Shown: positions 53,818 to 63,208 of the stretch, piece by piece
Layout: every line of letters starts with the position of its first letter
Position numbering within the stretch: position 1 is the first letter of the stretch
Source: Halomonas campaniensis
GTDB taxonomy: Bacteria; Pseudomonadota; Gammaproteobacteria; Pseudomonadales; Halomonadaceae
Direction: 5' to 3'
DNA: 64,000 nt
Assembly: GCF_002211105.1 (NCBI RefSeq)
Contig: NZ_JPUA01000034.1
Location: forward strand, 608,053 to 672,052
Position numbers and translations under genes: made by a program
The notes under the pieces: model-generated
What the model was told of the DNA's origin: nothing
The model's input: only the letters and a program-made list of their open reading frames with translations
Databases searched by the model: none

Positions 53818-54777
53818 CTAGGCGGATTCTACTGTCGCCCTTGTTCCCCGTAACTGACTAACATCAGCCCGGGGCGGGGCGCCAAACATGCGGCTATATT
53901 CGCGGCTGAAGTGGGAGGGGCTTTCGTAACCCACCCGGTAGCTGGCGGTGGCTGCTTCCAGCCCCTCGGCCAGCATTAACCGTCGGGCTTCGTGAAGACG
54001 CAACTTTTTCTGAAACTGGAGCGGCGACATGCGAGTGACTTCGCGAAAGCTGTGGTACAGCGTCGATTCGCTCATATTGGCTGTGGCTGCCAGCTCGCGG
54101 ATACGCAGAGGCTGGGTGAAGTTCTCCTTGAGGGTATAGATGACCCGCGCGATCCGGTTGGCCTGGGAATCCGTGGCAGCGAATCGGCGCATCCGTGGTC
54201 CCAACCCTCCCATTAGCGCACGGTAGATCAGCTCTCGCCGGGCCAGCGGCGAAAGCACCTTTATATCTTCCGGGGAGTCCAGCAGACTCAGCAGTCGGTA
54301 AAGCGCTTCCTGCATACGTACATCCATGGGCGCCGAGCTAAGACCACAGTCTATCTCAGAGCAGATGGCTTCGTGACCCTCAGGCGGTGCCTTATCGCCC
54401 AGCTCCAGTATCAGCCCGGCCACCTCTTGGGGATCCACCGAGACTTTGACCGCCAGGTAGGGCTGCTCAGGGGTCGCGTGGTCAATCCTGCCCAGCACCG
54501 GTAGGTGAATGGCGCTTGCCATATAACTCGGCCCACTGTAGACGATCTCCTTGTCGCCCAACTGCACGGTCTTGCTACCTTGAATGACAAAGCAGATACA
54601 CGGTTCATAGACTGCTGAGCAGTAGCTAGTGGCAGAATCTGCACGCACCAGTTGCACCTCGGCAATCGCCGTATCCTGAAGCTCCTCAAGCGGGCTCCAG
54701 CGGCGGGCAACGCTGATCAACTGTTGCGACAGGTTGTCGCTGAGCTGGACAATCTGCTCAGGCAAGATAGTGGTCAA
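53818..54777 (-). CDS. AraC-family regulator (YqhC-like N-domain)
   Basis: 319 residues. N-terminal AraC_N domain (CICFVIQGSKTVQLGDKEIVYSGPSYMASAIHLPVLG) and C-terminal HTHs (LRIRELAATANMSESTLYHSFREVTRMSPLQFQKKLRLHEARRLM...SHFSREYSRMFGAPP). Divergent from the RND efflux operon across 450 bases and likely its regulator. Confidence 0.9.
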   Translation of the reverse strand: MTTILPEQIVQLSDNLSQQLISVARRWSPLEELQDTAIAEVQLVRADSATSYCSAVYEPCICFVIQGSKTVQLGDKEIVYSGPSYMASAIHLPVLGRIDHATPEQPYLAVKVSVDPQEVAGLILELGDKAPPEGHEAICSEIDCGLSSAPMDVRMQEALYRLLSLLDSPEDIKVLSPLARRELIYRALMGGLGPRMRRFAATDSQANRIARVIYTLKENFTQPLRIRELAATANMSESTLYHSFREVTRMSPLQFQKKLRLHEARRLMLAEGLEAATASYRVGYESPSHFSREYSRMFGAPPRADVSQLRGTRATVESA

Positions 54778-55230
54778 TGGCTCTCCTCCCTAATCGTTCG
54801 CAGTATATGCCTTCGCTGCGTAAATCGGAGGCTTTTTCAATTGATTTTGCAGAATCAGGCAAGCACCGCGCAGAAACCGGCAACCCGCGCCAGGTGTCAC
54901 CAAACGGTCATGATGCTTGAGCATCGAAACAGCGTGACGATTCAACGACCCTACCAATTGAAGCCTTTCACACCTCACGACAGAATTAGGCAATCTTCTC
55001 GCAGGAACCCGATACCCTCCTCACCCCCGCACACCCTATGGTAAGCATTCTCTGGTAGGTGTTTCGCATTCAGCTCGACCCTGCCAGTCCGCCAGCCCTC
55101 CTTACTATAACAACACCACTGTCGATTCTGGCGCTACTTAAGCGACTAGATAAAAGCTGACCGCTCACGCGGTACGAAATAGATCACCAACGCTGCTATC
55201 GGTTTCCGGTAGCCATTGGAGCAAGTCATC
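54778..55230. other. Long intergenic control region
   Basis: About 450 bases between the AraC gene and the RND operon. No gene or palindrome that I can defend. Probably contains both promoters and AraC sites. Confidence 0.5.
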
Positions 55231-56415
55231 ATGGGAAGTTTGAATCAAAGAGCTCGCACAACAAGTGGCCGGGGGATCCTCCCGTTTTTGCTGTTAATGG
55301 CTTTGCTGGCGGGATGTGAAGCCAAGAGCGAGGAGGCAGCGGCTGCGCCACCACCGCCGCCAGAAGTCGACGTGGTGAATATCGTTGCTCAACCGGTAGT
55401 GTTGAGTGAGTCTTTCACCGGGCGGGTAGAAGCGGCTGAAACGGTTGAGCTAAGGTCCAGAGTCAGCGGCTATATCGAGGAAGTGGCGTTCGAGGAGGGC
55501 GAGCTGGTGGAGCAGGGAGATCTGCTGTTCCAGATCGATCCTCGGCCCTATCAGGCGCGGGTCGGCGACGCCCAGGCTGAGCTTGCCCAAGCCAGGAGCC
55601 AACTGGCCCAGGCTGGAAGCGAAGCCGAGCGGGCCCGTGTATTACTGGGGCGCCAGGCTATTTCCCAGGAGGTGCATGATCAGCGTCAATCAGCCCTGAG
55701 TAACGCTCGTGCCATGGTCGATGCCGCTGAGGCAGCGTTGCAGACCGCCGAGCTTGACCTTGAATACACCCGCATTACAGCGCCGGTCAGTGGCCGTGCC
55801 GGTCGGGCGATGGTCACTCGCGGTAACCTGGCCAACGCCGATCAGAGCCTGTTGACCACGCTGGTCACCATCGATCCGATCCATGTCTACTTCGAGGCGG
55901 ACGAGCAGGCCGCGTTTGCCAGCTATGCACTACTGAGTGGAGAGGAGCCGAACAGCCTGAAGATCGAACTGGGTGGCGACGCCACGCGGCAGTTCACTGG
56001 CACCCTGGACTTTATCGACAACCGTTTGAACCCTAACACCGGCACTCTGCAATTCCGGGCGCTGTTGGCCAATCCCGATGGCCGCATTCGTCCTGGGGAG
56101 TTTGCGCGGGTCGAAATGCCGGTCGCGCGGTTGGAGCAAGCATTGCTGGTGGATGGCAAGGCGGTTCTGACCGACCAGGATCGCCGCTACGTCTACGTGG
56201 TGGATGAGAACAATTTGGCCCAGCGGCGCCCGGTCGCCACAGGGCGCCAGGTGGATGAACGCACGGTCATCAGCGAAGGGCTCGCTGCCGGCGATCGGGT
56301 GATCGTCAACGGGGTGCAAAAAGTCTTTATGCCGGGCATGGAAGTGAGCCCTCAAACGGTGTCCGCCGCCCCGGCTGCTGACGCTCAACCCGCCATTGCT
56401 GCCAGGGAGGACTAA
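55231..56415 (+). CDS. RND efflux periplasmic adaptor (MexE-like)
   Basis: 394 residues. Lipoprotein signal with lipobox LLAGC, then lipoyl halves (RSRVSGYIEEVAFEEGELVEQGDLLFQIDPRPY ... RITAPVSGRAGRAMVTRGNL), short coiled coil, beta-barrel and membrane-proximal domain. Start ATG at 55231 with GGAG ten bases upstream. Six bases before the pump gene. Confidence 0.92.
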   Translation: MGSLNQRARTTSGRGILPFLLLMALLAGCEAKSEEAAAAPPPPPEVDVVNIVAQPVVLSESFTGRVEAAETVELRSRVSGYIEEVAFEEGELVEQGDLLFQIDPRPYQARVGDAQAELAQARSQLAQAGSEAERARVLLGRQAISQEVHDQRQSALSNARAMVDAAEAALQTAELDLEYTRITAPVSGRAGRAMVTRGNLANADQSLLTTLVTIDPIHVYFEADEQAAFASYALLSGEEPNSLKIELGGDATRQFTGTLDFIDNRLNPNTGTLQFRALLANPDGRIRPGEFARVEMPVARLEQALLVDGKAVLTDQDRRYVYVVDENNLAQRRPVATGRQVDERTVISEGLAAGDRVIVNGVQKVFMPGMEVSPQTVSAAPAADAQPAIAARED

Positions 56416-56421
56416 ACCGCC

Positions 56422-59400
56422 ATGAATTTCTCGCGTTTCTTCGTGGATCGACCGATATTTGCGGCGGTGCTATCGATTATTATTCTGGCGGTGGGGCTGA
56501 TCTCGATTCCCAACCTGCCGATCAGCGAGTACCCCGATGTCGTGCCGCCCTCCGTGGTGGTGCGCACGGTTTACCCCGGCGCCAACCCGAAGGAGATCGC
56601 CGAAACGGTCGCCACGCCCTTGGAAGAAGCCATCAATGGCGTCGAGGACATGATGTACCTCAAGTCCGTGGCGGGCTCTGATGGTGTGCTGCAAATGACC
56701 GTCACCTTCCGCCCGGGTACCGATGCCGAGGAGGCCGCCGTTCGGGTGCAGAACCGCGTCAGCCAGGCCGAGGCCCGGCTACCGGAAGCCGTGCGTCGGC
56801 AGGGCGTCACCACCCAGAAGCAGTCGCCTACGTTTCTGATGGTCGTTCACCTGACCTCGCCCAGCGGCGAATACGACACTCTCTACCTGCGCAATTATGT
56901 GCGGCTGAATGTCCGTGATCGATTGGCCCGGCTCGAAGGGATCGGTGATGCGCAAATCTTCGGCGGGGGAGACTATGCCATGCGGGCGTGGCTCGATCCT
57001 GATCGCATAGCTGCCCGCGGCCTGACGGCCAGTGATGTGGTTGGCGCCATGCGCGAACAGAACGTGCAGGTCTCCGCCGGGCAGTTGGGAGCCGAACCCA
57101 TTGAAGAGAGTGACTTCCTCACCCTGATCAACGCCCGAGGGCGGCTGGAAACGGTGGAGGAGTTTGGCGACATCGTGCTGAAGCGCGGTGAGGGCGGCGA
57201 GATCCTCAGGCTTGCGGATGTGGCCCGGCTGGAAATGGGTGCCGGGGACTATACGCTGCGCTCGCAGTTGGACGGCAATAACGCCGTGGGTGTGGGGATA
57301 TTCCAGGCACCGGGCGCCAATGCGCTGGAGATTCGCGAGCAGGTCATTGCCACCATGGACGAGCTGTCCGAGCAGTTTCCGGACGGCGTGGAGTATGAAG
57401 CGGTCTACGACACCACCATCTTCGTGAATGACTCGATAAAGTCGGTGATCGCCACCCTGCTGGAAGCCGTGCTGCTGGTGGTGTTGGTCGTCACGCTGTT
57501 CCTGCAGACCTGGCGTGCCTCCATTATCCCACTGCTGGCGGTGCCGGTATCGGTGATCGGCACGTTCGCGGCGCTCTACCTGCTGGGCTACTCCATTAAC
57601 ACGCTGACCCTGTTTGGCCTGGTGTTGGCCATCGGTATCGTGGTGGACGACGCTATCGTGGTGGTGGAAAACGTGGAGCGGAATATCGAAGAGGGCCTAA
57701 AGCCTCAGGCCGCCGCGCATCAGGCCATGCGGGAAGTCTCCGGGCCTATCATCGCGGTGGGGCTAGTGCTGTGTGCGGTGTTTATCCCCATGGCCTTCCT
57801 GTCGGGGGTGACCGGGCAATTCTATAGCCAGTTCGCGGTGACGATTGCCATCTCCACGGTGATCTCCACCATCAACTCGCTGACCCTGTCGCCCGCGCTG
57901 GCCGCGATGCTGCTCAAGCCCCATGACGCGCCCAAAGATCGACTCACCCGCGTGATCGATACGCTGTTTGGCTGGATTTTCCGTCCCTTCAACCGCTTCT
58001 TTAACGCCAGCTCCGACAAGTACCAGGGCGGCGTGGCTCGCTCCCTGAAGCATCGTGGCGCGGTGTTTGTGGTCTACGCGCTGTTGTTGCTGGGCACTGG
58101 CGTGATGTTCAAGGCGGTGCCGCCCGGGTTTATCCCGGTGCAGGACAAGCTGTACCTGATCGCGGGCGTCATTCTGCCGGAAGGCGCGTCGCTGGAGAGA
58201 ACCGACCAGATGCTTCAGGACGTCGTGGATATCGCCATGGAGACCGAGGGCGTGGAGCACGCTATTGCCTTTCCCGGCCTGAATGCGCTGCAGTTCACCA
58301 ACACCTCCAACACCGGGGTGGCCTTTCTAACCCTCAGTGCCTTTGGTGAGCGCAGCCTTAGCGCCGCGGAAATAAACGCCCGCATTAACCAGGGCATTGG
58401 TGGCTTGAAAGAAGGCTTTGCGTTCTCCTTTATGCCGCCGCCGATTCTGGGCCTGGGCAACGGGTCTGGTTTTCAGCTGTTTATCGAGGATCGCGGTAAC
58501 CTTGGCTATGGGGCATTGCAGCAGGCGGTGAACCAGCTCCAGGGCGCGATTGCGCAAACGCCGGGGATGGGCTTTCCGATCAGCAGTTATCAATCCAACG
58601 TCCCGCAGCTGGATGCCGAAGTGGATCGGCTGCGGGCCAAGGCCCAGGGCGTGCCGTTAACTGAGCTGTTCGACACCCTGCAGACCTATCTGGGTTCGAC
58701 TTATGTGAATGACTTCAACCGCTTTGGCCGCACCTGGCAGGTGATCGCCCAGGCGGACGCCCCTTATCGGGCAAGCGTGGAAGACATCGCCCGGCTGCGC
58801 ACCCGTAACGACCAGGGCGAAATGGTGCCCATCGGCACCATGGTGGATATCCGTCAAACCTTCGGCCCCGATCCGGTATTGCGCTACAACGGCTACCCGG
58901 CGGCGGACTTGGCTGGTGAGTTCGACCCCCGCGTACTCTCTTCCGCCCAGGCGATGGACGCCATCAACGCCCTTGCTGAAGAGGTGCTGCCACCGGGCAT
59001 GGCGCTGGAGTGGACTGATCTGAGCTACCAGCAGTCCACCCAGGGTAACGCGGCGCTGGTGGTCTTCCCGCTGTCAATCCTGCTGGTATTCCTGGTGCTG
59101 GCGGCGCTTTACGAGAGCTGGACGCTACCGCTGGCGGTAATTCTGATCGTGCCCATGTCGATGCTCGCGGCGCTGATCGGTGTCTGGTTTGGCGGGGGCG
59201 ATAACAACATCTTCGTGCAGGTGGGGCTGGTGGTGCTAATTGGCCTGGCGTGTAAGAACGCCATCCTGATCGTGGAGTTCGCCCGGGAGCTGGAACTGCA
59301 GGGCAAGGGCGTGGTGGAAGCGGCCCTGGAAGCCTGCCGGTTGCGGCTGCGTCCGATCATCATGACCTCGATCGCCTTCACGGCGGCGGTGTTACCTTCG

Positions 59401-59625
59401 GTAGTCGCCACTGGCGCAGGCGCCGAGGTACGGGCGGCGCTGGGTACGGCGGTGTTTGCCGGCATGATTGGGGTGACGCTGTTCGGCCTGTTCCTGACCC
59501 CGGTATTCTATGTGGCGCTGCGCAAGCTCTCCGGTTCTCGGCTGCTTGTTAGCCATCACAGCGCTAATTTGGAGACCGATAATAGCGCCGGTCAGGGTGA
59601 CTTACCTGAAGTTATTCGTTATTAA
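56422..59625 (+). CDS. RND multidrug efflux pump (HAE1, MexF-like)
   Basis: 1067 residues, 12 helices with two large periplasmic loops. GIVVDDAIVVVENVERNIEE carries the proton-relay Asp pair in helix 4; GLACKNAILIVEFARELE is the helix 10 equivalent with the Lys. Drives drug/solvent export with the adaptor upstream. No outer-membrane factor gene follows, so it must borrow a TolC/OprM-type channel. Confidence 0.95.
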   Translation: MNFSRFFVDRPIFAAVLSIIILAVGLISIPNLPISEYPDVVPPSVVVRTVYPGANPKEIAETVATPLEEAINGVEDMMYLKSVAGSDGVLQMTVTFRPGTDAEEAAVRVQNRVSQAEARLPEAVRRQGVTTQKQSPTFLMVVHLTSPSGEYDTLYLRNYVRLNVRDRLARLEGIGDAQIFGGGDYAMRAWLDPDRIAARGLTASDVVGAMREQNVQVSAGQLGAEPIEESDFLTLINARGRLETVEEFGDIVLKRGEGGEILRLADVARLEMGAGDYTLRSQLDGNNAVGVGIFQAPGANALEIREQVIATMDELSEQFPDGVEYEAVYDTTIFVNDSIKSVIATLLEAVLLVVLVVTLFLQTWRASIIPLLAVPVSVIGTFAALYLLGYSINTLTLFGLVLAIGIVVDDAIVVVENVERNIEEGLKPQAAAHQAMREVSGPIIAVGLVLCAVFIPMAFLSGVTGQFYSQFAVTIAISTVISTINSLTLSPALAAMLLKPHDAPKDRLTRVIDTLFGWIFRPFNRFFNASSDKYQGGVARSLKHRGAVFVVYALLLLGTGVMFKAVPPGFIPVQDKLYLIAGVILPEGASLERTDQMLQDVVDIAMETEGVEHAIAFPGLNALQFTNTSNTGVAFLTLSAFGERSLSAAEINARINQGIGGLKEGFAFSFMPPPILGLGNGSGFQLFIEDRGNLGYGALQQAVNQLQGAIAQTPGMGFPISSYQSNVPQLDAEVDRLRAKAQGVPLTELFDTLQTYLGSTYVNDFNRFGRTWQVIAQADAPYRASVEDIARLRTRNDQGEMVPIGTMVDIRQTFGPDPVLRYNGYPAADLAGEFDPRVLSSAQAMDAINALAEEVLPPGMALEWTDLSYQQSTQGNAALVVFPLSILLVFLVLAALYESWTLPLAVILIVPMSMLAALIGVWFGGGDNNIFVQVGLVVLIGLACKNAILIVEFARELELQGKGVVEAALEACRLRLRPIIMTSIAFTAAVLPSVVATGAGAEVRAALGTAVFAGMIGVTLFGLFLTPVFYVALRKLSGSRLLVSHHSANLETDNSAGQGDLPEVIRY

Positions 59626-59649
59626 TCAAAATTAGCTTTGTTGTAAGAG

Positions 59650-59699
59650 CCCACTGCACCGCTTTTGCTAATCAAGCATCAGCTGGGCAGTGGGTTTTT
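59650..59699 (+). terminator. Terminator after the RND operon
   Basis: CCCACTGC pairs with GCAGTGGG across a ~29-base loop and is followed by five T. Long loop but good position. Confidence 0.6.
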
Positions 59700-59969
59700 G
59701 TCTTTCCGTTTAGACATCCACTTGATGACGGCTGTCGTAAACCGCAAGTTCTAGTGCCAAGTCTTATCAATGTGTTAATACACTTGTTTATTTTAATAAT
59801 TCATTTCGGTGCGCTTGATTGATTATGCGCTTTGCTATAGCGCGTTATAATGGCCTTAAAGTGGTGTTTGAAACAGCGTTGTGTGGCGTGAAAATTTATT
59901 TCAATTAACCCTTGATGATATGCTATTTTTAGAAAAATATACTCAAAATAATAGCTGGGGGAAAATAAA

Positions 59970-60437
59970 TTGCTTATTGACCGATTTGATTTAAAAATTC
60001 TTGAACAGCTGCAGCGCGATGATACTCTTTCTATAGCACAGCTTGCAGAGGGGATTGGTCTCTCTGTTACGCCATGCTGGCGGCGAATACAAAGACTGGA
60101 AAAAGAAGGCGTCATTGAAAAAAGAATTGCCGTACTGAACCCTGGAAAGCTGGATCTTAGTCTCACCGTGTTTGTGATGGTTAAAACGGATAAACATAAT
60201 CAAGCGTGGCTTAACGCATTTCAGGAAACCGTTAAAGACTTTCCTGAAATCGTAGAAGTTAATCGTTTGGCAGGTGAGTACGACTACTTACTCAAGGTCA
60301 TTACGCGCAATAATCAGTCTTATGACGCCTTTTATAAAAGGCTTATTGCGAGAATAGAGCTTAGTAATGTCACATCGTGCTTCTCAATGGAACAAGTCAA
60401 GAAAACCAACGAGCTCCCCCTCGGTGATCTCTCATGA
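59970..60437 (+). CDS. Lrp/AsnC-family regulator
   Basis: 155 residues. HTH (LDLKILEQL...SIAQLAEGIGLSVTPCWRRIQRLEKEGVI) and the RAM ligand domain (VVEVNRLAGEYDYLLKVI). TTG start with GGGGGA upstream. The class V aminotransferase gene begins 4 bases after its stop, so they form an operon; the regulator probably senses an amino acid handled by that enzyme. The 340 bases before it are AT-rich with a terminator and no gene. Confidence 0.9.
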   Translation: MLIDRFDLKILEQLQRDDTLSIAQLAEGIGLSVTPCWRRIQRLEKEGVIEKRIAVLNPGKLDLSLTVFVMVKTDKHNQAWLNAFQETVKDFPEIVEVNRLAGEYDYLLKVITRNNQSYDAFYKRLIARIELSNVTSCFSMEQVKKTNELPLGDLS

Positions 60438-60441
60438 GTGG

Positions 60442-62082
60442 ATGGAGCGCCTGCAGAGCGGAGTGATTGGAGAGGGGCAGTCGATTCCTGGGCCATTCGG
60501 CTCCTGCCCCTTGCTTTATGCCGACTACACCGCTTCAGGAAGGGCGCTTGATATCGTGGAGCGTGCGATGCAGGAAGCCGTGCTGCCTCTTTACGCTAAC
60601 ACCCATACCGAAACTTCTTACACCGGCAAGATGACCACGCGGCTGCGGGAAGCCGCCCGCCAAGCAATCGCGGAATCGGTCGGTGCCAATGACGACTATG
60701 CGGTTATTTTTGCTGGCGCCGGGGCGACGGCGGCGATAGATCGCTGTTGTCGGATCCTAGAACTGACGCCTGGGCAGAGTGTTTCGCAAGCAGCCAAGCC
60801 TGTGGTGTTTGTTGGCCCCTACGAGCATCACTCCAATGATCTGATGTGGCGAGAGTGTGATGTGGATGTGGTACGCATTCCGCTAGGCAGCCATGGCCTC
60901 CCTGATCTCATGGCGCTTGAACAGAAGCTGCAGGCCTATGCACAACGGGATATCAAAGTGGTAGCGTTTTCGGCCGCCTCCAACGTAACGGGTATTTTGA
61001 CGCCGGTGCAACAAGTGGCAAGGCTAGCGCATCAATATGGCGGCCTGGCTATCTTTGACTATGCGGCGAGTGGGCCCTATGTAAAAATCAATATGGCTGG
61101 CAGCGGTGACGATGATCATCTGGATGCCATTTTTCTGTCTCCCCATAAGTTTGTCGGCGGGCCGGGCAGTTCCGGCGTATTGGTGATTCGCAAAGCTTTG
61201 TGCCGCAATGCCAAGCCATCCATCGCTGGAGGCGGCACAGTCTCCTACGTGACGGCGGCCCATCATCGTTATGTGCGTGATGTTGAGCGCCGAGAGGAGG
61301 CGGGCACGCCCAATATCCTGGGGGATATTCGAGCCGGGCTGGCGTTTCGTATTAAGGAAAGCGTTGGGGTCGAGGCGATTGAGTCGCGCGAGAAAGCGCT
61401 GGTGGCGATGGCCGTGGCACGCTGGCAAAAAGTTGCTAACGTGCGCCTGCTGGGGGCCCTTGATGTGCCCAGGCTGGCGATTTTCTCTTTCAATATCACT
61501 GCCGGTGGCAAGGCCATTCACCACAACCTTGTGGTTGCCATGTTGAATGACCTGTTTGGTATTCAGGCAAGAGGGGGGTGTTCCTGTGCCGGGCCGTATG
61601 GTCACGAACTGCTCGCCATTGATAGCAAGACCGCAACAGAGCATGAATTTTTAGTCCAAAAAGGTAAAAGCATATATCGCCCAGGTTGGGTAAGGCTCGG
61701 ATTTAACTTCTTCTTTAGTAATGAGACGGCTAACTATGTAATATCTGCAGTCGAGTTTATTGCCCGTTATGCACCGGTATTGATGAAATTATATTCAGTC
61801 GATGAAGCCACCGGTGTCTGGGTCGCTCAGTACCAGAAACGGCCTACTCAGCCCGAAGCGCCAGTGACACCACAACTGTTGGATACGCTTTTGCGTCAGG
61901 ACGCTTTAACAGAACCCGCCGAGACGCAGGAATCCGTGGATTGTTTTGCCCGAGCGCTTGCGTTGGTCGAGCAGGCGAAAGCCCTTCCTTTACCCGCCAG
62001 CCGTCACGATGACGATGTACCCGTTCGCTGGTTCTGGTGGCCCCATGAAGCAGACCAGGCTGATGCGCCATATCGCCATTAG
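60442..62082 (+). CDS. PLP-dependent aminotransferase class V (cysteine-desulfurase-like)
   Basis: About 546 residues. YADYTASGRAL and LYANTHTETSYTGKMTT near the N-terminus, DYAASGPYVKI (PLP-binding Asp), the Schiff-base Lys in LSPHKFVGGPGSSG, and RGGCSCAGPYGHELL, where a cysteine loop resembles SufS/IscS. The protein is longer than standard desulfurases, with about 100 extra C-terminal residues of low similarity. Start at 60442 gives the family's N-terminus. Substrate unproven. Confidence 0.87.
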   Translation: MERLQSGVIGEGQSIPGPFGSCPLLYADYTASGRALDIVERAMQEAVLPLYANTHTETSYTGKMTTRLREAARQAIAESVGANDDYAVIFAGAGATAAIDRCCRILELTPGQSVSQAAKPVVFVGPYEHHSNDLMWRECDVDVVRIPLGSHGLPDLMALEQKLQAYAQRDIKVVAFSAASNVTGILTPVQQVARLAHQYGGLAIFDYAASGPYVKINMAGSGDDDHLDAIFLSPHKFVGGPGSSGVLVIRKALCRNAKPSIAGGGTVSYVTAAHHRYVRDVERREEAGTPNILGDIRAGLAFRIKESVGVEAIESREKALVAMAVARWQKVANVRLLGALDVPRLAIFSFNITAGGKAIHHNLVVAMLNDLFGIQARGGCSCAGPYGHELLAIDSKTATEHEFLVQKGKSIYRPGWVRLGFNFFFSNETANYVISAVEFIARYAPVLMKLYSVDEATGVWVAQYQKRPTQPEAPVTPQLLDTLLRQDALTEPAETQESVDCFARALALVEQAKALPLPASRHDDDVPVRWFWWPHEADQADAPYRH

Positions 62083-62139
62083 CGAGAATCGTTTCAATCG
62101 TTTCTCTAATGAGAATCAACAGATTATTCTCGCGGTGGC

Positions 62140-63105
62140 TCATCCCGCCAGCCATCCCCAAAGTTGATGATAGAGCGGAATGCCGATTAGCACGTTAAAG
62201 GGGAAGGTAATGCCCAGTGAGGCCAGCATGGCAAGACCAATATTAGCCTCTGGGATAGCGGCGCGAATGGCGACGGGCGCGGCAATGTATGACGCGCTTG
62301 CGGTAAGACTCGCCAGAATAACCGCTGAGCCTGCGGGTAGCCCAAGCCAGAATGCCATTAGCAATCCAATGCTGGAGAGCACGACAGGCGCTGTCAGTGC
62401 TAATATGACGAGGCGACTGTGCCCCCAGCGCAGGCCGCGCAGCGTCTCTGCGGCGACCAGGCCCATCTCCAGCAGGAACAGCGCCAGAATGCCCTGGAAG
62501 GCGTTGGTGTAAAGGCTGGTCACTGATTCACCGGCATTCGGGCCATAGAGCCAGCCGATTAAAACGCCACCCACTAGCAGAATCACGCCGCGATTGGTCA
62601 GGGTCTCGTGCCAGAGCCCTGACGTTTTATTCAGCCCTGCAGGTGTTGCAGTGCGGCTATCGCGACTGAAGCGCCGGTAGAGCAACAGCCCGAGCATAAT
62701 GGCGGGTAGTTCAAGCAGTACCAAGTAAAGGGTGACTTGGCCGCCGGTTGTCAAACTATGCGCTTCAACATAGGCCAGTGCGACTGCGAAGGTGCCCGCA
62801 CTCACCGAGCCGTAGTGAGCGGCAAGGCTGGCGCTATCTGCGAGCGAAAGCCGCACCACATAGCGAACTACCGGAAAAACGATCAACGGAATTAAAATCC
62901 CCAGCAGGGTGACCCCGGCTAGTTCGATAAGCAGCGCGGCATTCAAACTGCCGTGCAACGCCATGCCGCCTTTAAGGCCAATGGTCAGCATCAGCAACAG
63001 GCTTAGAATGTCATAAGCGGCTTTGGGAATACTGAGATCGGAGCGCACCAACCCCGCGACCACGCCTAACACAAAGAACATCACCACAATATCCGGCACG
63101 GACAA
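62140..63105 (-). CDS. SbtA-like sodium-dependent bicarbonate permease family protein
   Basis: 321 residues, ten helices in two inverted repeats; phrases SIPKAAYDILSLLLMLTIGLKGGMAL and HYGSVSAGTFAVALAYVE match the Sbt_1 family. Probably imports an anion such as bicarbonate with sodium. Divergent from a LysR gene that likely controls it. Confidence 0.85.
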   Translation of the reverse strand: MSVPDIVVMFFVLGVVAGLVRSDLSIPKAAYDILSLLLMLTIGLKGGMALHGSLNAALLIELAGVTLLGILIPLIVFPVVRYVVRLSLADSASLAAHYGSVSAGTFAVALAYVEAHSLTTGGQVTLYLVLLELPAIMLGLLLYRRFSRDSRTATPAGLNKTSGLWHETLTNRGVILLVGGVLIGWLYGPNAGESVTSLYTNAFQGILALFLLEMGLVAAETLRGLRWGHSRLVILALTAPVVLSSIGLLMAFWLGLPAGSAVILASLTASASYIAAPVAIRAAIPEANIGLAMLASLGITFPFNVLIGIPLYHQLWGWLAG

Positions 63106-63181
63106 TCTCCTTGATGGGGTTTTAAAGCGGCTACTTTAACGATCCAAAGAGATTGATGAAAATAAATAAACTTTATATAGT

Positions 63182-63199
63182 CATAGATAATTATCTATG
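63182..63199. promoter_or_regulatory. Perfect 18-base palindrome, LysR operator candidate
   Basis: CATAGATAATTATCTATG reads the same on both strands. It ends nine bases before the LysR start, in the divergent promoter region with the permease. Confidence 0.6.
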
Positions 63200-63208
63200 G
63201 TTTAGGTT

